A DNA stretch of 64,000 bases from Gymnogyps californianus (lineage: Eukaryota; Chordata; Aves; Accipitriformes; Cathartidae), in NCBI RefSeq assembly GCF_018139145.2, contig NC_059477.1, positions 31,661,502-31,725,501 of the forward strand, written 5' to 3'. The notes below the pieces were generated by a model. That model did no database searches, was not told the origin of the DNA, and saw only the letters and a list, made by a program, of their open reading frames with translations. Made by a program: the position numbers and the translations under genes. Shown one piece after another: positions 12,561 to 26,202 of the stretch. Numbering within the stretch: position 1 is the first letter of the stretch; the number at the start of each line of letters is the position of its first letter.

Positions 12561-13880
12561 AAGGCCTAGGTCTGGTCTCAAATGGCAGCACAGCACATCT
12601 TCACCAAAGATTTTCATGATGCAGAAAGGTAAAAATAGATTTATTTTACTTGCGGAACAGGCCCACAGAGAGGAGATGATTTTGACAAGAAGTAAATCCA
12701 GCCCTTCTCAGTCGTGCACTAAAGCCGTAGCTACAAGCTCATCCTTTCTCTTTGGTGGCAGCTATCTAACTAAATGTGTTTTCTCTAGTCTAATCCAGTA
12801 CCTGGTGCTCTGTGCCGAGGTTGTCAGCTCATTGCAACTGCTCTGGAGTCAGGTTTTGTTCTGTTTTTAAATAACGGGGAAACAAATTAATCTGTGAGCT
12901 ATGGATTAATAGCCAGCATGGATTTGGGCCAATGTACTTGAATACATTCATGGAATTTCCCTTTATCATTGGCGTCTTCAAGAATATTTTAAATTTACAA
13001 TTCTTTCTTTTATCATTGTTGTGTTTCACTTGCTTGTAAATACACATAATACATCCTGATTTTCTCTGCATGTTGATTGTCTTTCTCAGGAAAATAGATA
13101 AATAATTAATTGGTGAATAAGAGACAGACTGGTGTTGGAATTATGCCAGATCTAACCTTGGGTATTGTCTATTTCTTTATCATGTTTGAGGGAAAGAGAA
13201 ATGAAACAAAGAAACAAGAACACTTAAAGCATGTGATAAATTCTTCCCTGTAACAAAGAGCGTTCAGGAAAACTCCTTCCTTTCCAAGAGCATTTTTGGG
13301 TTTTTTGATACAGTATTGTTGTCAGGTGCATTGGGGTCATTTTGAAAGGAGAATGACAAAACAATGTTGTTTGTATGATTAACTTTAGCTGTCTACAACT
13401 GCCAGTCAGGATCAAGTTTGAAAATCTCAGCAGCAGAAGCACAAATTCCTGCCACCTAAACCGAAGGAGGAACTCCTTTACCTAGAAATGAGTAACAGGC
13501 TATTACAGTCTCTGCAGCCAGCCATAAAAGGGAAACATTCAGTACACTGCAATTATGCCATGCATCATAACCTCTACGGTTATGTGCAGAGTAAATGTAG
13601 ATTGATCATTATTAACTTCCAATTTTTCTGAAGAATCAGCCTAAGTACCTCACATAATAGAAAATAAACTCATTAGAAGATGATGACATCTGAAAATTGG
13701 AAGTCTAGGTTTCTTTTTTTTCCTTAACTAGGTCTCTCTTCTGTTATTTCCTCTATTGTCTCATTGAGGATTCTTGGTTAGAGCTGCTTGGAAAATGGGC
13801 AGTTAAGGAGACTTTTTTTAGAATAGTCTGAAATGGCAGTGAAAAAGAAAAATACTTTGATTCCTAAACATAGCTGCGCT

Positions 13881-13899
13881 GCCTCCTGGGAACTGTAGT
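13881..13899 (-). promoter_or_regulatory. Isolated ZNF143-type motif in intergenic DNA
   Basis: On the minus strand this reads ACTACAGTTCCCAGGAGGC, a close match to the ZNF143 consensus core ACTACARYTCCCAG. There is no CpG island or recognised gene around it. Confidence 0.4.
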
Positions 13900-16800
13900 C
13901 CAGGTGTTGCAAAATGGTATTCTTCACTGTAGGTTGGTTCCCTGTCATCAGTAGATCAACATGCCCGCCTCTTTCACTTTATTTGTACAGGGAAATGGTG
14001 CATCGCAGCAGTCACATGGCCACAACACACCAAGGGGGATAATGCAGCCTGAAAAGAAGAGTATAAGACAATCAAAGTAAGTATTTGAAAGACTTCAATA
14101 ATGCTACAGAATCATAATAGCTAGGGTTATGATCACTGCTTCAGCTGCAATTTTCTGCAGAAAACAAGTACCCTTAACCAGAAATATTTTTAATTAAAAT
14201 AGTTTTGTCAAAAGCTCAGCTCTCCACCAAAAACAGACTAGAACTGTACTTTTTTTGTCAGATTTACTGCTGATGAATTGAGCAGACACTGCTTCTGCCT
14301 GCTTCTTTCTCAGCCCTGTGTGGATCAGATTAAATGACAGGGGCTGCTCCCTCTAATTCTCATACATGAATTGCAGTGCTGAGATGCATTTATGATCGTG
14401 ATCATGCCTTCTAGCAGAGACTGCTTCCCCAAAAGCTTAATGGAAAAGACCCTCTTAGAGAGAAAGGAAACAATTTTTTCTCAGAGAAAGTCTAGAGGAG
14501 AAAGCAATCTTCTCTAGATTCTGGCACAGTAGGTTAAGTATCATTTAGCAAGCATACAGAAAAAGGCATGCCTGACTGCTTTCCTGACATACAAATCCAT
14601 GCTTAAATAGGCACTCTGAAGGGAGTGAGGTTTTGTGGGTGGCTGTTGCTTCTGGAGAATTCAGAGGAACCCAGTATTTTGTGTTGGCTGCTCAGGAAAC
14701 CGACATAAGACTGAAAATGAAGGAACGATAATGAATCACATCTACTGGAAACAGCAATGTGATAGGAGAAAGAAAGGTAATCCAGTAATTAGAATGCTAT
14801 CCTGTAGTTTTACAGACTTCAGTATCCTAACGTGCCACAGACTTCCTGCATCAGTCTCTTAAACCTAGATCTTCTAAGGGATCTAACACCTACTGATGCT
14901 GGGTTTATTAATAATAGAAACACTTTCAAATAGTTCTGGGTCCAAAATTAGAATGTGTAATGGTCTTTTTATAAGTTTAGATTAGTGCTAATGCTTCTAG
15001 ATTGTAAGCTCCCTGCGTCACTGTTATATTAAATTTGATGGGATGAGTGAATCAAAAGTGTATTCGTGACCAGTCCTAAAAAGTTAAATAGGGTTCAGGA
15101 GTTTGAATGCAGGCATCTCAGCCTATTTAATGTCATAGCAACAAGGCCTATGATCCTGGCCAACAAAGCAAAACCCTTACTAAAAAAAAAGCTAAAAAGA
15201 GAAAGATATAGAAGAAATAGATGGGAAAGAAAAAAGATCCAGAAGAAAGAGCAACAACAGGAACTCGGTGCTTGTTTGGGTTTTAGCCAAAGCTGGCAAG
15301 AGTAATGAGTCATCTAGGTCTTCCTCTACAGCCTGGTTTGCTCTGACTTTGATGCTCCAGTAGTGCACTGGTGTATTTCAGAACACAGAAAGTGATGTAG
15401 GAAGCAGCCATTAAAAAATGCTTCACTCCCTTTAGCATATTTCCTTTCATGACCATCTTGATTCCTCTTCAGTCTTTTTTTTTAATAGCCCTTCTGAAGA
15501 GTCGAATAGCTGATCCCTCTATTATTTTAACAGTAAACAGATGTGAGGTTAATCTAGCACATTCTTTTCTAGTTTTGTTTCCTTTTTCCTTACCACAAAT
15601 GATTTTAGTAGTACAATTAGGCTTTTTTGTTTGGATTAATCCAGGCCCTTTTCCTGCTTTTTATAAACAAATCATTGTTACCTTGGGCAACTTAGCATAT
15701 TGGCCATAAGGAATGGTAACAATCATCTTCTTCGTCTATGTTTGTATAGCAGCTAACATAATAGAGCCATGCTCCATGATGGTGTCTCCGCAGAGCTATC
15801 ACAATGTAAATAATTAATAATAACAGTTGTTTAACACTTGAATGGGACTCTGTTTTTTATAAACAAAGCACATTTATTTTCTCGGCATTGCTTATTACAC
15901 AAAACATAAAATTACTCCAAAGGAAGGAAGCTGTTTTACTCATACACTCGGTGAAGTGTATGAGGAAACTAAGAACTTAGCAACACATCAAAAGTGAAAG
16001 GTCAATGGATTTTTAAATTATTTTAAATATATTACTAGCAATGTGAGCAAATAAATCTGATATTTATGTTAATGAATTCATCTGCCAAAATGCAATTATA
16101 AATCAAATAGGCCTTGTGGTAGTATTGTCCCCACGATAAGAGAAAAACAAAAACAGCTTTAAAAAGAAGGAAATTTAAAAGGGCATTTTACTACAGTATG
16201 TAAATACAATTACAATAGCAAAACTATATCAGAATTCAGTTGTGCTTTTTCCACGCAACATGCTTTAACCAAGGAACATGAGTTGACATTGCAGAAAAAT
16301 TAACTTATTTTGCTGAGTCTCATTATGTAATCTTGCTTGCATGTATTGTAGTATTTAAGTATTAACACAGCATATAACCAACAGATTTTGATTAAAGTTG
16401 TGGTTTTGTAATTCCAGCAGATTTGAGAGTCATGATTTTCCTTTGCATAAGTCATATTGTCCCTCTTGTGGTACAGATGGCTGAGTGTTTTATGTAACCC
16501 AAATATATCCATGTTCCTTATGAAGAAATTATGTCTGTATGCCAATTAGAGAAAAGGTCCTTGCCCTTAAACTCTTCCTGTAAGTAGACAATATTAAAAC
16601 AAGTCCATTCCCACTTAGAAGTTTGGCATTTATGAATACACAAACAATTGGATATTAATGTGACAGGGAAAAGCACAAACTCAAGAGATTTGTGGTAAGG
16701 AAGAGTCCATGGATCACACATAGTTGAACATTTCCATTTCTGTCTTTTCTAACCATCTCAAGACTGAATCAAGAAGAAATGGAAAATACGTATTACTATA

Positions 16801-18294
16801 ACGACGTTGCAATACACTAGCATGAAGGGCTTCTAATCAGATCAGAACACCATGGTGCTAGATGCTATCTAATGAAAAGGGGATTCCTCTTCCAAAGAGA
16901 TGACAACAGAATAAAAGAGCTTATAGCTTACAGCTCTTCTCTTGGGAAGTTTACTAGAAGAACGTAATTCTTGATTTAGACAAATTCACTGAATCCAGGA
17001 TTGCTCACGTTCCCCTCAGAGCAGGCTTTAGGCATAAGCAACTTAAGAAAATATCTGGGGTCCTTTTACTTCTGGAGGCCCTGCACATTTGGTCTATCAA
17101 ATCCTCACCTGCACAGAGGAGCTGCAGCCTGGCTGCAGTAACAGTAACTCCCTGTTACTTATGGCACTAATGTATATGTAGCCTTCTTCCACTGATGTGG
17201 CGTGGGGCTCAGATAAACTGTGTGCAAAGTGAGATAAAAGCTTACACATGGGAACTCACAGTGGAGCAGATCTCGTGCCTGTGGGAGGCAGAAGCTTTTG
17301 GCTCCTTGGCCTGCTAAGGAGTATTTTGACAGTGCTGGGAACAGTGTGTCCAGCTGAAGACTTAGAGCAGGGCCCGGGAATTTGGCAACAGGAGGTTAAA
17401 AATGGGGAATCTGATTATCTTTTTTTCACTATAGTGGTAAGACTCCATTTCTAAATGATGCTTAGGACCTTGCACTTTCTGTCTTTCAATAGTAACATCT
17501 CAGACACATGCCCTGTCATTGTTTCCCATGCTAGCTGGCTAGATGTACTGCTTTCATAAACTCAGAGAGCTATGGCGCACTTCAAATCTGCAGCATTTTT
17601 CACTGTCAGTCTGTATTTCTTAGGTCACATTTGCTGCATTGGCTTGCACTTTTAGTGCTACCATTTGCTGCTTGTCATTGACAAGTGCCTTCAGCAGGCG
17701 CTCAGTTTTTCTGCTGTATAACTGACAGAAGGGAAAAAAAGCGGCCGTTTCAGCTATGTTCCTTCCGTGGCACACATGGGGAAATGAGCTTGAGGTCACT
17801 GCGTCAGCCTCAGCTAAACCTCATTCTATTGCTTTTTACTAGTTCAGCTGGACAATGCCTTATTAGTGTCTCAGTGCTGTCCCCCTCTTATATTTCACAG
17901 ACTTCACTGTCTGCACAGATTTAGTTTCAGTAGCTGTTTCATTACCATGCTATCCTTCCTCTTATTTTTTTATACATATTGCTTTTTTCTGGGTTGCTGC
18001 CAAGATGCAACTTGTTTAAAAAATAAACTAAACCCAGATCCTGGCTTATGTCACCCTAATAACCTCAACTCCATGGTTTTGTCTCTAGGGTCTACAGCTC
18101 ATGACATCAAGTCACTTCATAAAATGAAACTGGGTTTGATGGCTCATGGATTTTGCTCCAAAACCCCTGAAATTACCTAACTTCCCACTGACTGCGATTG
18201 TCTTCAGATCCATCCTTTGAGCTATCCTGGAGTCATTCGGTAAGATCTTATAGTTCCTGTGAAAAGAAAAATGCATTAAGTCTTGTAGCAGATT

Positions 18295-18365
18295 TCACCA
18301 GCAGTTCTCAAAGCACTTCACTAGCAAGGAAAAGTATCATTATCTCCATTTTATAAGTCCTTAGC
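18295..18365 (+). repeat. Possible MIR-type SINE remnant
   Basis: TCTCAAAGCACTTCACTAGC followed by TATCATTATCTCCATTTTAT resembles the MIR stretch that ends in TTATCCCCATTTTACAGA. Only this short part is recognisable. Confidence 0.4.
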
Positions 18366-21300
18366 ACATTTTTGCATAGGCTTGACAGAATGTTTTTGAA
18401 CACATTCTTGTCTTGTCACTGCTCGTTTCCTCCAAAACTGTTTTCTTAGATAAACAGGCATCTGTTAATATTTGACCATATTTTTTTCCCACAATCCCCT
18501 TCCTCTTTCAGTGCACAGGATAGATGGTGCTCAGTACATGTGTAGCTCTTCATATTTTGGTTTAACCTCCATGATCCATATATGTCCCTTGCCTCCGTAC
18601 TATATGCTACTCAGACTTTCCTTTGATGTGAGTTATATTCTTTATCACAGAGTCTTTTGTATGTTGTTTATCATTAAAGAGCCTGAGTGCTTCATGCCTA
18701 TTGATAAGTTTGTCTTTCCAATACATAGTAGGACAAAAGAGGGTGCCCTTCCACTTCATAGATAGGGAATCTAAGGTTGAGTTTCCTATTCTGCATGTAC
18801 AGTCTAGCTGTCTAAAATCTCCTATTTCAGAATAGTCAGCTGTACAGAGTGTTAAGTACTCGCTGCACTGCTCCTATTGAATTCAGTTTCTCTTATGAGG
18901 GCTCAGCATTTCTGCAAATCTAATCAGATACCAAGTTGGATACTCAGAAACAGAGATATGAACATTTAGAGATAATGTAGGAAATTTTTCATTTAAGCAG
19001 TTTGCCCAATGTTATAGAGGTCACATTGCATTAATGATAAGACCATCTTTTTCCTTCCAGTTATCTCCTGCTTTTAATTATATATCTCCCAACTATTGCA
19101 ACAAACAGGTTAGGCAATCTGTGGGAAAAAAAAATAATTATGTAGTTAAAAACTCCATCTCACAAACCATGTTCAAAGAGGCTAGTACAGTTTTTCAAGC
19201 ATTCTTAATATAGCATCTCCTAACTTTTGAGTGAGTGACTTTGTTCCCTCTGAACAGAGTTTGTGTGTGTGTGATTTCCTAGGCTTTTTTAAAAAGCAAG
19301 CCAGACAAAAAAGATTTCCATTTTGCAGGTTATATTATATCTTTGACATCAGTAAAATTCAGCATTCCCATCCTGGTAGTTGAGACACCAGAGTTAACTC
19401 ATAGAAATAGCAAATTGCCATCTGTAGATCAGAGTGTGTTGAGGCACATACTTACTGAGAGCAGAAATCTGGGAATCTAATGGCTCTGGGGGATAGTGTG
19501 CCTACAGCTTCTTCTGTCCCACTAGCTCCTGTCTTGTTACCTTAAGCTTCATCCACCAATTTTGAAAATTCAGTTGAGTTTTCCTCATTCAACCCATCAT
19601 TCAGTCCTAGACTCTGTCCCCAATGTCCTCATGCAGTCACAGACTCCTCATCCACCCATGAGTTTTGCCCACCATCCCTAGCTGTATCTCTACACAGTTT
19701 CTCTTAGATCTGCCCTTCACACCGGTTCCTGGTCGTGTTTCCTTGCTCAGCCTGCTTTCCCACAGATTCACTCTAGTTGTCATCTGATCCTGGGGGTACC
19801 TCTCAGCCTATGTGCTCCCAAAAGGCCAAAAATGAAGTCAAAGCAAAGATGCTACTGTCCGAAATCCAAACCGTTACCTGCATGTGCAGAGATCCTGGCT
19901 TTGGCTGCATCTGGCCAGAGTCTCGGGCTGGCTCTTCTGCTCAGCATTTTCTCAAAGGCACAGGGAGGCGAGAGGAGGAGAGATGCCATCTGGAGCTCCC
20001 AATTACTCTTCTGGATCCCAGGCAACTGTGTTGTCTGGCTGTCCTGGGGCAATACTGCAATTCCAGAGACTTGGGATGAATCCCAGGAGAAGAGAAATAT
20101 TTTTCAGCTTCAGCAAACATGTACCTGATAAGGTTTTTTGAGAAGGCAGGCATGAGGATACCCTTGATAATGAAGATACAGACAGAAATTCACCTGGCTG
20201 TCAGAGTTCTCTCCCAGTGTTGTTATAATGCTGCAAGGATTTCATTATTGTGTTACAGTACCTAGAGCCATGCAGAGGTATTGCTAAGTATCTTAAAAAA
20301 TTGAATGTATTCTTAAAGGAAGATCTGGGAGAACAACCGAATCTTACTATGATGGTCCATTCTCGACACAGACCTTACCAGAGGGTTTCACAGTGGAACC
20401 TGTTTGCAAATCTCACTGTTTCACAAGCAGCAGCTGAGTAACCACCTGTCACTAGGCTTATGCATATTTCAAGAGGAGAAAATGAGAAAAATAATACTTT
20501 ATAGAGTTATTAACAGTTGCCAGAGCCTCATGACAGGGCTTTGAAACAGAATTTAGGTCTCCTAACTCCTGTTCTTGGCCAGCAAAACAGTCTTGTGCTT
20601 ACAAGACCCACCTTAAATGGTCTATTCATTGCTGCGGTGGAAGCAAGAGGCAAGACTGCATATTTCTCTGACACTGAGCTCCTTCCATTCCCATTGACTT
20701 CTCTAGGAGCTGAACTCCATACTCAAGGTAAGACCCAGATGCACACCAGACTCCTCCTTGTATAGAAAACCTAGACACATACAGCAGTTGCGAGCCATGG
20801 TGTTCTCTAAAGAAGTGCTGGCCTGGCTGACCGGAGGAGCTGGGACGCAGGGCATGCCATAAAGCACATCAAAAGGTAAATGTAGTTGCAGCCTCAGTCA
20901 TGGCAATGTTGAGGTTGTGCTATGCAGACAACCAGCTTAAAAACCAGAAGCAAATCAGCTTCCTGCACAATCCATTTCATGGACTGTTCACTGTTGTTTT
21001 TTTCTCACTCTTCTCTACTTATGTTTTAGTGATGTCCACTACTGCTCTCCTCTGCCTTTCTTCCCTTGGCACTCTACCTTTTACCCTTTCTGATTTCTTC
21101 CTTTTATCTTCAGTACTTTTTCTTCCTGCCTCCTTTGTTTTCCCATTGTTTCTCAGCTGTTTTTCCTCCTTCCTTTACTGACTTTTCTCCCTGACAGCTG
21201 GGGATTGAGCCAAAGCCTGCTGAAGTCAATCCATTACCTTCAAAGAGTTTAGGATCAAGGTCTTATTCCCGCTTGCTTCCCTGCTTCTTCTACAATCTCT

Positions 21301-21798
21301 TTTCCCATGCAGCATTCTCCATGGTGTTTCCCTACTAAAAGATGGGTTACTGCAATATGCAGGGAAGGAAGGAGGTTTAGAGAGAGAAAATCCTAAGGAC
21401 CTAGTAAATTTCTTGCTGAATTGCTAAATTGCTGCTCTGACTGCACAATTGCAGAAAGCCAAGGGATTTGATCATAAGGTTGAGGGGCTTTTATGGTAGC
21501 TTCATCACAGTGCAGCTTTTTTCATATGGCTGTGAGTAGTGGTCCTTGCAAAGACAAGGTCTTTCACGAAGAAAATCCCTCTCATTAAACTTTGCCGTAT
21601 TGCATGTAGTAGCTAGTGACTGCATAGTCATACACATAATTGTGGCTGCTGATCTTGAGCTCAAACAGGCAGTACTTAATCGCACAAACTAATTCCAGGA
21701 AAACTGAAAAATGGAGAAAAAACCATACTGACAGGATATTTACTAATATTATATAAAATCTTATAAATCCACACAAAGCACCTGTTTAATATATGCCA

Positions 21799-21837
21799 TG
21801 TATATGTGTGCACACATGTGTGTGTATACACATGTGT
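21799..21837. repeat. TG/CA/TA alternating purine-pyrimidine tract
   Basis: Alternating TG, CA and TA steps with internal palindromes (TGTGTGCACACA; TGTGTATACACA). It can form Z-DNA or a cruciform. Simple sequence. Confidence 0.8.
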
Positions 21838-23565
21838 AAAAAAGTAGATATAAAATTATCTATCTACATATGGAGAGGGAAAAGTACTGAATATGTATAT
21901 GTTGGATGTATTGGATATATTCTCATAGGATAGATATACAAAAAATACTTTATTAGAACATTGTCTGCAGCAAATATATGCTGATGGTTGAATGCTAATA
22001 CATTTTTGGATATAATATGGAGACAGCTGCTCAGCTACTGTGGATGGATACAGCTCCATTGAAGACTGAGGCCAGTAGCGCAAACACTCTTTTACACTGA
22101 ATGGTATTTTGATCGTATATTTGTAGTCCTATCTTTATATTCAGTCCTTCATATGGATATTTCGTGTACCCAGACCAGAGGCATAATAACTCTACTCGCA
22201 GGAGAAGCCCCATCTACTTCTCTGTTGCCAGCTGTTAGTGTGAGGCTACCCCTGAACAGCATGTCAGAATCAGTCTCGATATGTGAACTCGCATGTTAAA
22301 GCCAAACATTTTGCCAGCAGAAGAGAGACCTATATTGTTCTAAAATAACCAGCTGAGCCCCTGTTACTAGGGTACGTAGGTGCCATCACAATCCAAGGGG
22401 TGTTAGCTAAACTCCATTAATGCACCTATTTCTGGTTTACAGGTGGAGACGTCAGCCCCTGCTAGATCATATGACATGTAAATCCTCATGCAGGAAACCT
22501 GTGGTTGGGCTATATATTGAATTCAGATTCAGATCTCAGTTTTCTTCACAAGCTCATTGCTTGATGCTTTCCTGATGTTACAGTAAAAGTAAAACAGCCT
22601 GCAAATATTTTATAAAGCTTCTGCAAATCACTGGAAAACTGTCTTGACCGCAGTACTTCAGAAACGCGCAGTAGTGCTGCAGTCAGTGCACAACAGCGAG
22701 ACTCCAATGGTGGTTTTAATCTTGTTTAAACTATTCTCTCAGCAGGTAACTGAGAGACATATATTATCTACTACCTGCCAGCAAGGTGCCCATACTGTAG
22801 GAGGTTTTTATGGTACTCAGGAACACATTATATCCAGCTTTGGAGATTTGGTGAAAGAAATGACAGTGTTCTTAACAGTAGGGCCACTTAAATGTAAAGG
22901 GGCATGCAGACCTCAGACTTAAAGAAAGCTATAAAAACTGTAATGGAAAATTTCTAGGAAGAAATAGTTGGAAAATATCTGTACTCAACTTTTAACTGAC
23001 TCCTGCAGTACCTACTGTTTTTTCCCTGTCATATATAAAGAACATCTGTGTCCCTGTGGTCCAAAAATATTTTTATTCTAGAATGAAGGAAACAACAACA
23101 GTAAAGTACAAAAGTAAAATTCCCATGAAAGCACACAGTATGTGTGTATTTCTTCTTTGTACTGCGCAAGGTCTGTACAAAAAGTCCACAGTCCTTCTAG
23201 ACCTCAGAAATGTAAAGGGGTATGATGCAGAAAATGGAGGCACTGAGTTATATGGCTGTGTACAGCATCCTTGCAGAGCACTGAGATAAAAGCATTCAGA
23301 CTAAACTCCGTTCTGACTTGCCTCCGTGCCGTTCTCATTGACTGCAGCAAGTGAACCAGGTGAAAAGCTCAGATATGTCACAGCTGAATAACGGAGAGCA
23401 GTCCCTTGAGACTCATGATGTATTTCCGTCATTAACAAAATAGTGTTAAAAAGAGTTCATGCAAAAGTACGAAACTGGAATGTTTGACCTAAGAAACAAT
23501 CCTTTATGTAACAGCTGCACCTTTGTATCCCTAACTTTGGTGTGCTAATGATCTTCCATGGAACT

Positions 23566-24010
23566 TGTTAGTAGATGTTTATGGATATGCTGCATCTGCA
23601 GCCCTGCTATCAGGTGCTGAGGAGGCAGCAGGAGTGGAAAGCTGCCTTCAGGCTCTCCTCTCTGACAGACATCTGCTGGAGAAAAGCAATGTACAGCTGT
23701 GCCTCTTCTCTGAGACCACTCCCATGTAAAGTCCTACAGGGGCTGGTCCTGTCTCTTTTCCTTTTCATCATGTGCTGAAGAGCTGTAGGAAAGGTCATCA
23801 GGAGCCGAGGGCTACGATACCATCAATCTGTTGATGGCAACCAGCTCATATGTCTCTTTTCAGCTGATGCAGTCAGTGCCATGACACAGATGTCACAAAA
23901 CTTACAGGAGATAAGCCCACAGATCAAAATCCGTTGGCTGAAGCTGAACTAAAGAAGGAAGAGATGTTGCTGGAAGGAAGGAGGAGAACTCGATGTAGTT
24001 AAGGCAGTGA
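23566..24010 (+). mobile_element. Decayed LINE reverse-transcriptase remnant (L2/CR1-like)
   Basis: Translated in pieces, the segment follows the palm region of an L2/CR1-type reverse transcriptase: SLTD...CW near 23660, VLQGLVLSLFLF near 23730-23770 (family PQGS.LSP.LF), then across a stop GLRYHQS.DGNQL near 23808-23850 in place of the catalytic Y.DDTQL, and RWLKLN near 23932-23949 (family A.KLKLN). The catalytic Asp-Asp pair is lost and stops interrupt it, so it is a dead fossil. It is far more diverged than the CR1 at 5.9 kb. Confidence 0.7.
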
Positions 24011-24404
24011 GCGAAGCCTGCTTTCATTTTGGGCAAATGCTATGTAGTTTGGGGTCCCAGTGTAGACCATGTTGCCCCTGGGTTCAGTATGGCTTGCAAG
24101 GTGCTTGTATCTTTTTCTGTCTGCTTTGCTGTCATTTTTTGTGGTAAAGGTGACTCGTTTTTACCTTTTGTGAGAGGCTGCCAGAGACTTGTTCAGGTTA
24201 AAAAGAGAACAAAGAATAAAGCTTGTCAAGTAAAGCAGCAACATATAGGAAATGTGGAAGGTGTAATTCCTTACAGACATACTTACTGTCAGTCCAGTTT
24301 TGTATTTTATTCCTGGTAAAAGAGGTGTTTGAATATAGATAGACAAGTAAGGATTAGCAGACCCAGCGCAGACTTTGGAAATTAACATGATCTGAAACTG
24401 TCTG

Positions 24405-24565
24405 GTTTTATAGCCTTGGGCAAATCATATAATCTCTCTGCTACTGTTTTCTGATCTATAATCCAAGGCAGTAATTCTTTCTCGCTTCTCAGTGGTGAAT
24501 TAATGAATGCTTTCACAGTGTTCTGTGGTGCCATATACAAATACTACAATTACAGAGAAGCAAGC
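24405..24565 (-). repeat. MIR/CORE-SINE-type remnant
   Basis: CCTTGGGCAAATCATATAAT, then CTCTCTGCTACTGTTTTCTG, GAATTAATGAATGCTTTCAC and TGCCATATACAAATACTAC follow the order of an ancient amniote MIR-type SINE, complement of the core first and tail after. Confidence 0.6.
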
Positions 24566-24938
24566 AGCATATGATATTAATGCCAAACAGATACAGGGTA
24601 AAACTTGGGATGCTGGATAGCGGCGCACTCAGATACAACTGTAATGAGTTCATTAGTAATGCACGACTGGATTGATTAAGTAGTTGCCACTGTGTAAAGC
24701 CTTGTCTAGAGCTGATACTTGATATATTATTTTGACCCGAGACAGATGCTCAATGATCTTGTCTCTTAAGTTTTGGCAATGCCTGTCATGTCAATACAAA
24801 TTATCAAGCTGAACTGAAAGAAAGAAGCTGTAGTTGTCACATGGATACCCTTTTTATATTCTTCTGTATATAAGAATTGCAGCTTCCCAAACTGGATTTT
24901 TTACATAACCTTTCAGAAGCACAGTTTGAAATAGCTTG

Positions 24939-24974
24939 TCTTCTTTTTTTCTTTCTTCTTTTTTTCTTCCTTCC
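24939..24974 (+). repeat. CT-rich low-complexity tract
   Basis: An uninterrupted pyrimidine run made of T runs and TTC units. Lysine-rich open frames on the opposite strand come from this composition and are not genes. Confidence 0.8.
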
Positions 24975-25734
24975 TGAGAATGTTTCCTCTTGCCATCGTG
25001 ATAAAAATGTACTCCTGTGACAAAACCACCATGTACCAGGATTTTATCCTTTCCTATCACAATGGCAGCACATCCTGTATGGTGATGACACAGCACAGAA
25101 ATTCCACCACATTGAGGTTACTTTTGCATTGCCTGATACTGGTAACTGTGATGTGAAGTGTCAGAAGATATAACAGTTTTCTACACAAAAGAGTCACAGG
25201 AGGATTCAAACAGTCTTTGAGGACCTGGATATCCAACTGAGATTAGAGGTCTGGATGAGTCAGGATAGTTGTGTGCAGAAGCCTTTCAGCTCTAGGCTGG
25301 GGATCTGAAGGTGAACAGCATCTGGAAGAGGTTACCTGTTCCTGGAGGTTTTGGTAGCTTATTTGAAATGGGCTTCAATTGGGGATCCGGAGCCTTTTGC
25401 TAGCAGGCTGATTATTACAGATTGGGAAGCTGGCAGCAGCGGTGGTGGTGACTAGTGCAGCGTGCCCCTCCATCCATCCCAGTGCAGTCAGTAAGGACTG
25501 CAGGTGAGAAGTGGCAGTGCAGATAGCATATACTTTAGGGGTACAGATATTTGACACAAAGGATGTTTTGTTTTGGGTCCTTCCACTGTAGAGTGAAAAG
25601 ATTCCTACCTTTTCCTTCCCTTCCCTAAGTCTCTCTCCAGCTGTGCATCCTTCCTCATCCCAAACTCCTTCTGACAGCTCCTGGGCTGTGCCTCGTGTAC
25701 ATTCACTGGCATTTTAGAGTGAGCTAAGGATTGC

Positions 25735-25862
25735 TAACCCCATTTTAAGGCAGGCTAACCGAGGCCTTCTGCAAATGGGAAGCGAGGCATAGCACTGTGA
25801 AATGATTTGCTAAAGGTTATCCAGCTGTGACTGAGAAAAGCGTGCTCTGGTTCTGCCGCAAA
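25735..25862 (+). repeat. MIR-type SINE remnant
   Basis: The series CCCCATTTTAAGGCAGG, AACCGAGGC, GAAATGATTTGCTAAAGGTT and CCAGCTGTGACTGAG matches the MIR core (CCCATTTTACAGA, ACTGAGGCA, GTGACTTGCCCAAGGTCA, CACAGCTAGT) with many changes. Confidence 0.55.
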
Positions 25863-26202
25863 AGATGCCACAAAAGTGTAAATGTTAATAGTAATAACTT
25901 TCTCTACGTGTGTTTCTACTTTGCAAAATTACATCTCCACCAGGGGACTTGTTAACGTCAACGGCATTCAGTTTTCATGATCACCGCTTGAAGTGATCAG
26001 TCAGCTGTATGGATCTACAAATTGCTCCCTTGCAGCCAGCCTCTTAGTCTAATGCTCAGGCGACAGTCAGCTGCAAGGATCAGACTCAAAAAGATGCCTT
26101 TGATTTTCCTTTGATGTTTCTGAGCCAAGGAACAATTTCACACGGCCACTGGGCGGTAGGTGAAGATCCCTTCTGTTCGTGGGAAGCCAATTATAACGCG
26201 GC

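Larger units (their letters stand above)
12561..23565. other. Intergenic, no gene recognised
   Basis: Eleven kilobases of mostly AT-rich DNA. It contains the isolated ZNF143-type motif (13881-13899), one faint SINE remnant (18295-18365), a possible SINE tail near 20545-20615 and the TG/CA tract at 21799-21837. All open frames are at most about 100 codons and look random. Confidence 0.5.

Noticed and set aside
11979..12569. 196-codon open frame in the GC-rich block
   Set aside because: It has no recognisable domain, no conserved-looking motif and an overlapping frame on the opposite strand. It is left as unexplained composition.
15066..15305. Lys-rich 79-codon open frame with nuclear-localisation-like runs
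   Set aside because: It comes from an A-rich low-complexity stretch; no homology or splice context.
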